Shown in pieces: positions 29,303 to 38,466 of a stretch of DNA of 64,000 nucleotides; the stretch's first letter is position 1; each line of letters begins with the position of its first letter. A model generated the notes under the pieces. That model searched no databases. It saw nothing but the letters and a program-made list of their open reading frames with translations, and was not told where the DNA came from. A program made the position numbers and the translations under genes. The stretch is taken from positions 2,976,001 through 3,040,000 of the forward strand of contig NZ_AP022601.1 of the NCBI RefSeq assembly GCF_010726765.1. The letters are read 5' to 3'. The DNA is from Mycobacterium gallinarum. GTDB lineage: Bacteria; Actinomycetota; Actinomycetes; Mycobacteriales; Mycobacteriaceae.

Positions 29303-29989
29303 ATGAGCAGCGCCAACAGTGTTGACGAGAAGGTTCGCGCTGCGATGGTTCAGCTAATCCGTGGTCATGCGAAGGACACCGCCCTGGAGCAGGCCTTGCT
29401 CAGCATCACGACTAGTGCCGTGGAGCTGATCGAGGGGGTGGACTTCGCCGACATGTTGGTCATGTACGAGGACGAAGCGCGGTCAGTCGCGCCCACTGCG
29501 CCGCTGGCCGTCGAACTCGATTCGATCCAGCTGCGCCACCAGAAAGGCCCCTGCCTGGACGCCGCACAGGACGCGGTGGTGATCATCAGCAGCACCGACA
29601 TGCGCGAAGAACGCCGGTGGCCGGAATTCGCTTCCGCCGCAGTGGCTGCCGGGGTTCACGGCATCTTGTCGTACCGGCTCATTCCCCAACACCAGGCCAC
29701 TGGAGCACTGAACCTGTTCAGCCAAAAGCCGGACTCGTTTGACGACTCAGGCAAGACAATGGGCGCGCTTCTGGCGACCATGGCCACGGTCGCAATGATG
29801 ACCGCCGTTCGCGAGGAGCAGTTCGAGACTGCGCTGGCAAGCCGGGATCTCATCGGACAGGCCAAAGGAATACTCATGAATCACTACCGGGTTGATGCCG
29901 ACCGCGCCTTCGAAATGCTCAAACATCTGTCCCAGAACGACAACACTCCCGTGCGATCCATCGCTCAGCAGATAATCGATAACTTCTGA
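29303..29989 (+). CDS. GAF-ANTAR domain regulator
   Basis: 228 residues: a GAF-type sensory domain (about 25-165) and an ANTAR RNA-binding domain (about 170-225; EEQFETALASRDLIGQAKG with ALASRD..IGQAKGILM, then RAFEMLKHLSQ). ANTAR proteins bind paired hairpins in nascent mRNA and prevent termination; in actinobacteria the GAF-ANTAR arrangement is frequent and its signals unknown. ATG 29303 follows GGAAAG. No paired-hexaloop hairpins were recognised in the window. It is 219 bases before a LytS-type kinase, so membership in that block is uncertain. Confidence 0.9.
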   Translation: MSSANSVDEKVRAAMVQLIRGHAKDTALEQALLSITTSAVELIEGVDFADMLVMYEDEARSVAPTAPLAVELDSIQLRHQKGPCLDAAQDAVVIISSTDMREERRWPEFASAAVAAGVHGILSYRLIPQHQATGALNLFSQKPDSFDDSGKTMGALLATMATVAMMTAVREEQFETALASRDLIGQAKGILMNHYRVDADRAFEMLKHLSQNDNTPVRSIAQQIIDNF

Positions 29990-30208
29990 GGGGGCGCCCC
30001 CCGAGACGTTTAGACACCTCCAGCCCGGGCACCCCACATACCAGCGGAGACGACATCGGCGAGGGTCGCGCCGTCTTTCCGTGAGGTGAGCCGCAGGCAG
30101 CCCACGTTGAGCAAACAGCGGCCCGGTTATCACCGTTACGCGGGAACAGAATCAGCTGCAGTTTCGCCACCTCGTCGGTTTAAAGTGACCTCGATCCGAT
30201 GAGGTGAG

Positions 30209-31411
30209 ATGTCCGGCGAGCTCGCAATAATCCTGGCGGCGGTGCTGCTCCTTGCCGCGGTGGCCGCCGCGGTCATCACGGTGCGCACGCGCCGGGTCGT
30301 CGCGACCCCCACCGAGCGCGCCGTCCACGCCGCCCTACACACCGCGTCACTGGCCGCCCGGGCCCTGCGCCAGGGCCTGGACACCGAATCCGCCGACACC
30401 GCCGCCCCGTTCCTGCGCGGGCTCACCGGCACCGAGGGTGTCGCCATCTTTTCCGCCGACGGCCGACTGCTCGCGCAGGATCCCGCCGAGGGCACACTGT
30501 GGACGCCCGATGTGTTCGACGCGTGCGAGCGCGCGGCGCACGAGTCGATCGCCGGTGGACGACGGGTGCTCACCCACGCACGGACGTCGACGGTCGTCGC
30601 GCAGCCGATGCTCGCCGAGAGTGGCGACGCACTCGGCGTCCTCGTCGTCGTGACCGCCCGCGCCCCCGCGCCGGGCCTGCTCGGCGCCGTCGGTGAGGTT
30701 GCCCGGTACGCGACGAGCCAGATCGAGCTCGCCGAACTCGACGCCTCCCGCGCCCGGCTCGACCGCGCCGAGGTGCTCGCCCTGCGCGCGCAGATCAGCC
30801 CGCACTTCATCTACAACGCGCTCAACACGATCGCGTCGTTCGTGCGGACCGACCCCGACCGCGCCCGCGAGCTCATCCTCGAGTTCGCCGATTTCACCCG
30901 CTATTCGTTCCGGGCCGCGGGGCAGTACACGACGCTCGCCGACGAGCTGCGCAACATCGACCGCTATCTCACGCTGGAGCGTGCACGATTCGGTGACGCG
31001 CTCAAGGTCAGGCTTCAGGTCGCGCCGGAGGTGCTCAACGTCGTTGTACCGTTTCTCGCGCTGCAGCCGCTGGTCGAGAACGCGGTCCGGCACGGCTTCG
31101 CCGGGCAGGGCGGTGGCGAGATCGAGATCATCGCCCGCGACGAAGGATCGGACTGTGTCATCACGATCGAGGACAACGGCGTCGGCATGGACCCCGACAT
31201 ATTGCGCGCCGGACACGGCGACGTCCTGAGCACCGAGGGGGCCCCGGCCGACGAGAAGAAGGACTCGGCACACGTCGGGCTGACCAATGTCGATCACCGC
31301 CTGCGCGCGGCGTTCGGCAACGACTACGGTCTGGTGGTCGAAACAGCAATCGACGCGGGCACAAAGGTCGTGATGCGAGTCCCCAAATTCCGCGCGGGCG
31401 TGCGCGTATGA
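30209..31411 (+). CDS. LytS/YehU-type sensor histidine kinase
   Basis: 400 residues. One N-terminal membrane helix (about 4-24), a GAF-like region (about 55-170; FSADGRLLAQDPAEG), then the LytS His_kinase motif QISPHFIYNALNTIASFVR with His199, and a HATPase (QPLVENAVRHGFAG, DNGVGMDP). ATG 30209 follows GAGGTGAG. Its stop overlaps the start of the LytTR regulator as ATGA. Unlike the multi-helix sensors BtsS/YpdA it has one helix and a soluble sensing domain. Genes downstream encode two sodium/solute symporters, so the input may be a carboxylate, by inference only. Confidence 0.93.
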   Translation: MSGELAIILAAVLLLAAVAAAVITVRTRRVVATPTERAVHAALHTASLAARALRQGLDTESADTAAPFLRGLTGTEGVAIFSADGRLLAQDPAEGTLWTPDVFDACERAAHESIAGGRRVLTHARTSTVVAQPMLAESGDALGVLVVVTARAPAPGLLGAVGEVARYATSQIELAELDASRARLDRAEVLALRAQISPHFIYNALNTIASFVRTDPDRARELILEFADFTRYSFRAAGQYTTLADELRNIDRYLTLERARFGDALKVRLQVAPEVLNVVVPFLALQPLVENAVRHGFAGQGGGEIEIIARDEGSDCVITIEDNGVGMDPDILRAGHGDVLSTEGAPADEKKDSAHVGLTNVDHRLRAAFGNDYGLVVETAIDAGTKVVMRVPKFRAGVRV

Positions 31412-32172
31412 ACAAGCCCCTTACGGTGCTCGCGGTCGACGACGAGGCACCTGCGCTCGACGAGCTCGCCTATCTCCTCGACCAGCACGGCGACATCGGC
31501 AAAGTGCTGCGCGCCGGGGACGCCACGTCGGCTTTGCGTGAACTCAACCGCTGCAACGTCGACGCGATCTTCCTCGACATCAACATGCCCGGACTGTCCG
31601 GCATCGAGCTCGCCGGTGTGCTCGCCAATTTCTCGCACCGGCCGTCCATCGTGTTCGTCACGGCCCACGACGACAAGGCCGTCGCGGCATTCGACGTCGG
31701 CGCGCTGGATTACCTGCTCAAGCCGATCCGTCAGGACCGCCTCGACGAGGCGGTGCGACGCGTGCTGACGGCGCGGGTCACCGAACCCACCGCTCTGCCT
31801 GACGACGACGTGATTCCCGCCGAACTGGGCGGCGTCACGCACCTGGTCCCACGGGACACCATCGGTTGGGTGGAGGCCGAGGGGGACTACGCACGGCTGC
31901 ACTCGGTATCGGGGTCCCACCTGGTTCGCATTCCGCTGAGCACCCTCGAAAGTCGTTGGCGCGACAAGGGTTTCCACCGAGTGCACCGTTCCTATCTGGT
32001 GGCGCTACGACTGGTCACCGGGCTGCGCAACAGCGACGGCGGCGTGCTGGTACGCCTGCGCGCCAACGGTGCGTCACCGGCGGTCGAGCTGCCCGTCAGC
32101 CGGCGACAGGCCCGCGAACTGCGCGACCGCGTCGTCCGCGACCCGATGCGGAATCTCAAACCCGATGACTAG
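31408..32172 (+). CDS. LytTR-type response regulator
   Basis: 254 residues. Receiver domain (1-120): AVDDEAPALDEL, phospho-acceptor Asp57 in IFLDINMPGLSG, and the Lys in DYLLKPI. Residues about 145-250 form the LytTR DNA-binding domain (IGWVEAEGDYARLHS, FHRVHRSYLVAL), a beta-rich domain that binds imperfect direct repeats. It overlaps the kinase by four bases and the next small gene by eight (ATGACTAG), so the whole block is translationally coupled. LytTR regulators are uncommon in mycobacteria as far as I know. Confidence 0.94.
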   Translation: MNKPLTVLAVDDEAPALDELAYLLDQHGDIGKVLRAGDATSALRELNRCNVDAIFLDINMPGLSGIELAGVLANFSHRPSIVFVTAHDDKAVAAFDVGALDYLLKPIRQDRLDEAVRRVLTARVTEPTALPDDDVIPAELGGVTHLVPRDTIGWVEAEGDYARLHSVSGSHLVRIPLSTLESRWRDKGFHRVHRSYLVALRLVTGLRNSDGGVLVRLRANGASPAVELPVSRRQARELRDRVVRDPMRNLKPDD

Positions 32173-32539
32173 TGGCGAACGGCCCCAACGCGAACGCGTC
32201 GTGCTGTCCCAGCGGCGCGGTGCCCGCATGGTGCGCACCCGTGTCGAGGTGCAGGAACAGACGCAGGTCGGCGACGCGTTGGTGCGCGGCCTCGTTCGCG
32301 CCCAGCTCGGGCTGGCGCTGCGCCTGGCCGCCGTGGTCGTGTGTGCCGTCGTCGCAATTCCATTGCTCAATGCGGCGTTTCCGGATCTCGCGGCCATCAG
32401 CGTCGCCGGCATCCGGCTCAACTGGCTCGTGCTCGCGGTCCTGGTGTATCCCTTCTTCTACGGCGTCGGACGGCTCTACGTGCGCCTGGCCGAACAGGCC
32501 GAGCGCGACTTCGTCGGCGTCGTCGACAGCGAACCATGA
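32165..32539 (+). CDS. Small two-helix membrane protein, symporter partner
   Basis: 124 residues: a basic N-terminal 40-residue cytoplasmic part, then two hydrophobic helices (about 55-75 and 85-104) and an acidic tail (YVRLAEQAERDFVG). This is the topology of the DUF485 protein that precedes the second symporter here, including an aromatic/Arg Y-V-R-x-A motif right after helix two, so it may be a divergent member of that family. ATG 32165 overlaps the regulator stop by eight bases; its stop overlaps the symporter start (ATGA). Likely a small subunit for assembly or regulation. Confidence 0.82.
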   Translation: MTSGERPQRERVVLSQRRGARMVRTRVEVQEQTQVGDALVRGLVRAQLGLALRLAAVVVCAVVAIPLLNAAFPDLAAISVAGIRLNWLVLAVLVYPFFYGVGRLYVRLAEQAERDFVGVVDSEP

Positions 32540-34275
32540 CCGGCTCGCCCCTGACGGCGGCCGCCCTACTCGCGGCGGTCATCGCGACCGTCGCCATCGG
32601 CATCTACGGAGTGCGGTTCTCCCGCACCACATCCGACTTCCTGGTCGCCTCACGCACCGTCGGCCCGCAATGGAACGCCGCCGCGATCTCCGGCGAATAC
32701 CTCTCGGCCGCATCGTTCCTCGGCGTCGCCGGGCTGATCGCCAAATACGGCGCCGACGCGCTGTGGTATCCGGTCGGCTTCACCGCGGGATATCTCGGCC
32801 TGCTGCTGTTCGTCGCCGCGCCGCTGCGTCGCACCGGCGCCTATACGGTGCCCGACTTCGCCGAGTTCCGACTGGGCTCGGCGAGGCTGCGCAAGGTCGC
32901 CATGATCGTCGTCGTGGTGGTGTGCATCTACTACCTGGTGCCGCAGTATCAAGGTGCCGGCCTCGCGTTGAAAGCCCTTCTGGGTCTACCGGTTTGGGTG
33001 GGCCCAGTGGTGGTGGGCGCCATCGTCATCTCGAACGTTGTGGCCGGCGGTATGCGGTCGATCACGTTTGTCCAGGCGTTCCAATACTGGTTGAAACTGA
33101 CCGCGATCGCGATACCCGCGCTCGCGCTGCTCGGCCTGTTCGTCGCCGACCGCGGCGACCTCGGCGGCCCGATGCCCCCGACGGTCACCGCGGACACCAC
33201 GGTCGCGATCGAAACCGATGTGGTGGTTCGAGTCCCCGATCCAGCGGGCATCACGGTGACGGGCATGCTCGACGGCACACCCGTTGACGCCCAGCCGATC
33301 CCGGCGCCCGGCGATCACACCCTCGACGCGGGCACCACGCTGATTCTTGCCGCGGGCGCGGCGACACCTGTGGTGGCAGGCACACCCAGCAGCGGCACCG
33401 AGTGGATCGCGTCCGGCGGCGGGCTCGGCGGTGACCATCCGCTCTATCAGGTGCTGTCGATCATCGTCGCAACGTTTTTGGGCACCATGGGTTTACCGCA
33501 TGTGCTCGTGCGGTTCTACACCAATCCCGACGGTCGCGCGGCCCGGCGTACAGCGCTGGCGGTCATAGCTCTGCTGTCGCTGTTCTATCTGTTTCCGACG
33601 CTGCTCGGGGTGTTCTCACGCCTCTACGTTCCGCGGATCCTGATCACCGGCAACGCCGACGCCGCGGTCCTTCTCGCGCCGTCGACCGCTATCGGCGGGG
33701 CGGCGGGGCAGTTACTTGCCGCTCTCGTCGCCGCCGGTGCCATCGCGGCGTTCCTTGCGACGTCGTCGGGGCTGCTGGTCAGCATCGCGGGCGCGTTGGC
33801 CACCGACGTGATGCGCGGCCGGGTGCGGGACTTCCGGGTGGCCGCGATGGTGGGCGGGCTGATCCCGATCCCGCTGTCACTGGCCACGACCGGCGAGCTG
33901 GAGTTGTCCCGCAGCGTCGGCCTGGCGTTCGCCGTCGCCGCGTCGACGCTGTGTCCGCTGCTGGTGCTCGGCATCTGGTGGCGGGGCCTGACCGCGTGGG
34001 GTGCCGCGTGCGGTCTGGTGGTCGGCGGCGTGCTGTCGGGCACCGCGGTCACGGTGGCGGTGGCGGGTGGGATCGACGACGACGTTCTGGGCGGCTGGCC
34101 CGCGGTGATGATCGGCTACCCCGCCGCGGTCACCGTTCCGCTGGCATTCGCAACAATGATCCTGGTCAGCCGGTTCGGACGCACCGATCCACCCGCTGAT
34201 GTCGCACAGATCTTCGCCCGGATGCATGTACCGGAACGGCTTGGCATGGGTGTCGAGCGCGTGCCCCGGGGATGA
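32536..34275 (+). CDS. Sodium/solute symporter (SSS family), first copy
   Basis: 579 residues, about 13 membrane helices. SSS marks: ASRTVGPQWNAAAISGEYLSAASF (here ISGEYLSAASFLGVAG, about 52-67) and GTMGLPHVLVRFYTNPDG (about 317-334). Between helices 6 and 7 (about 215-305) it has a large predicted outside insertion, rich in Thr/Ala/Pro/Asp, which the second symporter lacks. Related carriers of this branch take up acetate, pyruvate, propionate or lactate with sodium or protons. Starts at ATG 32536 overlapping the previous stop. The stop lies inside the first copy of a tandem repeat. Confidence 0.92.
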   Translation: MTGSPLTAAALLAAVIATVAIGIYGVRFSRTTSDFLVASRTVGPQWNAAAISGEYLSAASFLGVAGLIAKYGADALWYPVGFTAGYLGLLLFVAAPLRRTGAYTVPDFAEFRLGSARLRKVAMIVVVVVCIYYLVPQYQGAGLALKALLGLPVWVGPVVVGAIVISNVVAGGMRSITFVQAFQYWLKLTAIAIPALALLGLFVADRGDLGGPMPPTVTADTTVAIETDVVVRVPDPAGITVTGMLDGTPVDAQPIPAPGDHTLDAGTTLILAAGAATPVVAGTPSSGTEWIASGGGLGGDHPLYQVLSIIVATFLGTMGLPHVLVRFYTNPDGRAARRTALAVIALLSLFYLFPTLLGVFSRLYVPRILITGNADAAVLLAPSTAIGGAAGQLLAALVAAGAIAAFLATSSGLLVSIAGALATDVMRGRVRDFRVAAMVGGLIPIPLSLATTGELELSRSVGLAFAVAASTLCPLLVLGIWWRGLTAWGAACGLVVGGVLSGTAVTVAVAGGIDDDVLGGWPAVMIGYPAAVTVPLAFATMILVSRFGRTDPPADVAQIFARMHVPERLGMGVERVPRG

Positions 34276-34332
34276 GCGCTTGCGCGAAGACCAGACGGTG
34301 GGGATGAGCGCTCGCGCGAAGACCAGACGGTG
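34269..34332. repeat. Tandem repeat, two copies of 32 bp
   Basis: 34269-34300 and 34301-34332 differ by one base. The first copy contains the stop codon of the symporter gene. The core GATGAGCGCTTGCGCGAAGA is found again, inverted, at 47401-47420 over another stop codon. Contains the near-palindrome GCGCTTGCGC. Confidence 0.9.
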
Positions 34333-34488
34333 CGGTTGAGCTGCCACCGTTCGTCGTCGCCGACCGACCGCTTACCGCATCGTCGACGGGTTTCGCCGTG
34401 TCAACGTCGTATGCACTGGGTATGTGACCTGCATCTCATCTAGTTTCTCCAGTTGAGCCGGTTCACATTCGACGTTCAGGAGCACACG

Positions 34489-34824
34489 ATGCCGACAACA
34501 GACACCGCCATCAGCGGTGAGCAGTATCTGGCCGTTCAGGCCAGCCCGGAGTTTCAGGAACTTCGAAGCCGATTGCGCCGCTTCGTGTTCCCGATGAGCG
34601 CGCTTTTCCTGCTCTGGTACACCGCGTACGTGATCCTCGGCGCTTTCGCCAATGACTTCATGGCCATCAAGGTGTGGGGAAACATCAACGTTGGCATCAT
34701 CGTCGGGCTCGGCCAGTTCGTATCGACCTTCGTCATCACCGCGATCTATGTCCGGTTCGCCAACCGGGAACTCGACCCGCGCGCCAAGGCGATCCGCGAC
34801 GAGCTCGAGGGCGGTGTGGCATGA
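34489..34824 (+). CDS. DUF485 small membrane protein, ActP partner
   Basis: 111 residues. Residues about 18-40 form the conserved soluble start (YLAVQASPEFQELRSRLRRF), then two membrane helices (about 43-62 and 75-97) and a charged tail (YVRFANRELDPRAKAIRDEL). DUF485 proteins (YjcH in E. coli, MctB-type in Corynebacterium) are encoded before acetate/monocarboxylate symporters, as here. ATG 34489 follows CAGGAG by six bases; a GTG/TTG 12 codons upstream is less likely. Its stop overlaps the symporter ATG by four bases. Confidence 0.92.
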   Translation: MPTTDTAISGEQYLAVQASPEFQELRSRLRRFVFPMSALFLLWYTAYVILGAFANDFMAIKVWGNINVGIIVGLGQFVSTFVITAIYVRFANRELDPRAKAIRDELEGGVA

Positions 34825-36467
34825 ACCACGACACCCTGACCATCCTCGCCGCCGAGGGCACGACCGTCGGCAGTCCCGTTGCAAATATCGGCATCTTCGG
34901 TCTCTTCGTAGCGATCACGCTGTTCATCGTCATCCGCGCGAGCAAGAAGAACGCCACCGCCGCCGAATTCTTCACCGCGGGAAGGTCTTTCACCGGCCCG
35001 CAGAACGGCATCGCGATTTCCGGTGATTACCTGTCCGCCGCCAGCTTCCTCGGAATCGCGGGAGCTATCGCCGTCTACGGTTACGACGGCTTCCTGTACT
35101 CCATCGGCTTCCTGGTGGCATGGCTGGTCGCTCTGCTGTTGGTCGCCGAGTTGCTGCGCAACGCAGGCAAATTCACGATGGCTGACGTGCTGAGCTTCCG
35201 GCTCAAGCAGCGCCCGGTCCGGATGGCAGCCGCGACGACCACGTTGGCCGTGTGCCTGTTCTACCTGCTCGCCCAGATGGCGGGTGCGGGCGGTCTGGTG
35301 GCCCTGTTGCTCAACATCACCAGTGACATCGGTCAGGCGCTGGTCATTGCCGTCGTGGGTCTGCTGATGATCGCGTACGTGCTCATCGGTGGCATGAAGG
35401 GCACGACCTGGGTGCAGATCATCAAGGCGGTCCTGCTGATCGGCGGTGCGGCCATGATGACGGTTTGGGTGCTGGCCAAGTTCGGCCTGAACTTCTCCGA
35501 GATGCTCGGCGCCGCCCAGTCCGCGGTCTCGGGCTCCACGAGCGAAGCCGTCGCCGGTCGCGACGTGCTGGCACCGGGCGCCCAATACGGTGCCTCGCTG
35601 ACGTCGCAGATCAACTTCATCTCGCTGGCGCTGGCGCTGGTGCTCGGCACGGCCGGTCTTCCCCATGTGCTGATGCGCTTCTACACCGTGCCGACCGCCA
35701 AGGAGGCGCGCCGCTCGGTGGTGTGGGCGATCGTGCTCATCGGCGCGTTCTACCTGTTCACCCTCGCACTGGGTTACGGGGCCGCGGCCCTCGTCGGACC
35801 CGACGCGATCCTGGAGGCGCCCGGCGGGCAGAACGCCGCCGCACCGCTGTTGGCCTTCCAACTCGGCGGCGTGGTGCTGCTCGGCATCATCTCGGCCGTC
35901 GCGTTCGCGACGATCCTCGCGGTGGTCGCCGGCCTGACCATCACGGCCGCAACGTCATTCGCACACGACATCTACGCGAGCGTGATGAAGAGCCATGAGG
36001 TGAGCGAGAGCGAGCAGGTTCGGGTCTCCCGCATCACAGTGGTGGTGATCGGCATTCTGTCGATCGGCCTCGGCATCCTCGCCGCGGAGCAGAACATCGC
36101 GTTCCTGGTGGCGCTGGCGTTCGCGGTGGCCGCGGCGGCGAACCTGCCGACGATCATCTACTCGCTGTACTGGCCGCGGTTCAATACGCGCGGCGCGCTG
36201 TGGAGCATGTACGGCGGACTCATCTCGACGATTGTGCTGATCATCTTCTCGCCTGCGGTGTCCGGCGCGAAGACCGCGATGCTGCCAAACGTCGACTTCG
36301 CCTGGTTCCCGTTGGCGAACCCCGGCATCGTGTCGATTCCGCTGGCGTTCATCCTCGGCATCGTCGGCACCCTGAGTTCGCCGGATCGCGGCGACCCGGA
36401 GATCAACGCGGAGTTCGAGGTGCGGTGCCTGACGGGCGTCGGCGCCGAGAAGGCCGTCGCCCACTGA
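34821..36467 (+). CDS. ActP/MctC-type monocarboxylate symporter (SSS family)
   Basis: 548 residues with about 13 membrane helices. AEFFTAGRSFTGPQNGIAIS then GDYLSAASFLGIAGAIAVYG (about 49-86), FYLLAQMAGAGGLVALLL and GTAGLPHVLMRFYTVPTAKEARRS (about 278-301) mark the acetate/pyruvate/propionate carrier branch. The start overlaps the DUF485 stop (ATGA). No promoter-sized gap separates the pair from the upstream block other than the 213-base repeat region, so it may have its own promoter. The substrate is inferred from family, not shown. Confidence 0.93.
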   Translation: MNHDTLTILAAEGTTVGSPVANIGIFGLFVAITLFIVIRASKKNATAAEFFTAGRSFTGPQNGIAISGDYLSAASFLGIAGAIAVYGYDGFLYSIGFLVAWLVALLLVAELLRNAGKFTMADVLSFRLKQRPVRMAAATTTLAVCLFYLLAQMAGAGGLVALLLNITSDIGQALVIAVVGLLMIAYVLIGGMKGTTWVQIIKAVLLIGGAAMMTVWVLAKFGLNFSEMLGAAQSAVSGSTSEAVAGRDVLAPGAQYGASLTSQINFISLALALVLGTAGLPHVLMRFYTVPTAKEARRSVVWAIVLIGAFYLFTLALGYGAAALVGPDAILEAPGGQNAAAPLLAFQLGGVVLLGIISAVAFATILAVVAGLTITAATSFAHDIYASVMKSHEVSESEQVRVSRITVVVIGILSIGLGILAAEQNIAFLVALAFAVAAAANLPTIIYSLYWPRFNTRGALWSMYGGLISTIVLIIFSPAVSGAKTAMLPNVDFAWFPLANPGIVSIPLAFILGIVGTLSSPDRGDPEINAEFEVRCLTGVGAEKAVAH

Positions 36468-36474
36468 TCAGGCC

Positions 36475-36528
36475 GCGATTTCGGCGCGCTAGCGGTCCCT
36501 CAACGGTCGGTTAGCGCGCCGAATTCGC
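36475..36528. terminator. Long inverted repeat after the symporter gene
   Basis: Arms 36475-36491 and 36512-36528, 17 bp each with one mismatch, loop 20 bases. It lies 8 bases past the symporter stop and before the co-directional MFS gene, so it likely ends the symporter transcript. Confidence 0.7.
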
Positions 36529-36573
36529 AACGTCGCGGGATTAGTTGACCCGCGATCGGGGTTGACTTCACCC

Positions 36574-37770
36574 GTGAGCCCGCAACGCTTCGCTTTCCCG
36601 CTGCTGGCGTACGCGTTCGCCGCGATCATGGTCGGCACCACGCTGCCGACGCCGATGTACTCGCTCTACGCCGAGCAGATGCACTTCTCGGTGCTGACGA
36701 CCACGGTGGTGTACGCGACCTACGCGGGCGGTGTGCTTATCGCACTCCTGGTGTTCGGCCGCTGGTCCGATGCCATCGGCAGACGGCCCGTGCTGCTGGC
36801 GGGAGTGATCTTCGCGCTTACCAGTGCGGCGGTGTTCCTCTGCGCGGACGACGTGTCGCTGCTCTTGGTCGGCCGGGTGCTGTCCGGTTTGTCGGCGGGT
36901 GTCTTCACGGGGACGGCGACCGCCGCCGTCATCGAAGCCGCCCCACCCAACTGGCACACCAGAGCCGCCGCCGTCGCGACGATCGCCAATGTCGGCGGTC
37001 TGGGCGCCGGACCGGTGGTCGCCGGCGTGCTGGTGCAATACGCACCGCACCCATTGCAGCTGAGCTTCATCCTGCATATGGCGCTCGCACTGCTCGCGGG
37101 CATCGCGGTGCTGGTCGTCCCCGAGACTTCTCAGCGCGTGGGAAGCATCGGTTTCCAGCGGCTCTCCGTTCCAGCGGAGGTGCGTTCGGTGTTCGTCATC
37201 GCCGGACTTGCCGCGTTCGCGGGATTCTCGGTCACCGGCCTCTTCATGGCCGTCGCGCCGTCCTTCGTGGCCGACGTCGTCGGCATCGACAACGACGCGC
37301 TGGCCGGGCTCGTCGCGGCTTCGATCTTCGCCGCATCGGCGGTCGCGCAAATCGGCGCCAGGGGCGTCGCGCCGCAGCGCGCGGTCGCGATCGGCTGCGC
37401 AGTGCTGGTCGTAGCGATGGCGATTGTCGTTGTCGCGCTCTATTTGTCCTCGCTGACGGGACTGGTCGCGGCCGGCCTCGTCGCAGGCGTCGGACACGGT
37501 ATGACGTTCAGCCGGGGGCTGGCAGCCGTCGTCGAACGCACACCGGCGGCGCGCCGGGCCGAGGTGAGCTCCACTTATTTCGTCGTCGCGTACGTGGCCA
37601 TCTCCTTGCCGGTCGTCGGCGAGGGTCTGGCCGCTGAGGCCTGGGGACTGCGCACCGCCGGGGTGAGTTTCGCCGTCGCCGTCGCCATCCTGGCCGGCGT
37701 CTGTCTGGCCGCGATCCTGGCCCAGGAGGCCCGAGAGTCCCGGCGGGCCAGCGTCGACGTCGTGAGCTAG
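36574..37770 (+). CDS. MFS transporter
   Basis: About 398 residues with 12 membrane helices. The loop 2-3 motif FGRWSDAIGRRPVLLAG (about 61-77), GRVLSGLSAGVFTGTATAAVIEAAP (about 108-132) and a repeated helix pair in the C-terminal half place it among drug-type or general exporters. GTG 36574 (SPQRFAFPLLAYAF) is used; a TTG four codons earlier is possible, and no good ribosome site is visible for either. Its TAG overlaps the end of a convergent DUF5302 gene by four bases. Substrate unknown. Confidence 0.9.
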   Translation: MSPQRFAFPLLAYAFAAIMVGTTLPTPMYSLYAEQMHFSVLTTTVVYATYAGGVLIALLVFGRWSDAIGRRPVLLAGVIFALTSAAVFLCADDVSLLLVGRVLSGLSAGVFTGTATAAVIEAAPPNWHTRAAAVATIANVGGLGAGPVVAGVLVQYAPHPLQLSFILHMALALLAGIAVLVVPETSQRVGSIGFQRLSVPAEVRSVFVIAGLAAFAGFSVTGLFMAVAPSFVADVVGIDNDALAGLVAASIFAASAVAQIGARGVAPQRAVAIGCAVLVVAMAIVVVALYLSSLTGLVAAGLVAGVGHGMTFSRGLAAVVERTPAARRAEVSSTYFVVAYVAISLPVVGEGLAAEAWGLRTAGVSFAVAVAILAGVCLAAILAQEARESRRASVDVVS

Positions 37771-37934
37771 CCGCTCTTGCGCCGGAACTCGCGGCGACTC
37801 TCGAGGGGCCCATGGGCCCGCGGTTGCTTCGCGCCCTTGTCTTTGTGGTCGGAACCACCGGCTGACTTGGCCTTTTTCCGCTCCAGAGCTTCCCGGAACT
37901 TGCGTTTGGTGTCGTCTTCCGGTGCATCAGGCAT
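37767..37934 (-). CDS. DUF5302-like small charged protein, 55 residues
   Basis: MPDAPEDDTKRKFREALERK then KAKSAGGSDHKDKG and a tail ESRREFRRKSG. Very basic and hydrophilic with no Cys and no hydrophobic core, so probably disordered and perhaps nucleic-acid binding. The KRKFREALERK segment is the DUF5302 hallmark I recall from actinobacteria. It overlaps the end of the MFS gene by three bases and lies 40 bases downstream of the Rv1155-like gene on the same strand. Function unknown. Confidence 0.82.
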   Translation of the reverse strand: MPDAPEDDTKRKFREALERKKAKSAGGSDHKDKGAKQPRAHGPLESRREFRRKSG

Positions 37935-37974
37935 GTCCGCAGCCTATCCCGCCCCACCGCACCCGTCGTCTGGT

Positions 37975-38427
<453 letters not shown>

Positions 38428-38431
38428 CTAC

Positions 38432-38457
38432 GTCGGAATCCCTGCGTGGATTGCGAC
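38432..38457. promoter_or_regulatory. Inverted repeat in divergent promoter gap
   Basis: GTCGGAATCC (38432-38441) and GGATTGCGAC (38448-38457), ten-base arms with one mismatch and six-base spacer, in the 48-base gap between the Rv1155-like gene and a methyltransferase gene. Possible operator. Confidence 0.4.
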
Positions 38458-38466
38458 ATATCTAGC

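Noticed and set aside
29990..30001. GGGGGCGCCCCC palindrome after the GAF-ANTAR gene
   Set aside because: No loop, so it cannot form a normal terminator hairpin; considered chance GC sequence.
30181..30208. ACCTC/GAGGT inverted repeat before the LytS gene
   Set aside because: Short arms, overlaps the ribosome site; LytTR sites are direct repeats, so not called an operator.
33228..33242. Sequence GGTTCGAGTCC, like a tRNA T-loop
   Set aside because: No acceptor or anticodon stem around it, and it lies inside the symporter gene.
32172..33287. Frame over the small membrane protein and symporter start
   Set aside because: Composition is shadow-like (Arg/Ser/Pro-rich); the symporter frame is supported by family motifs.
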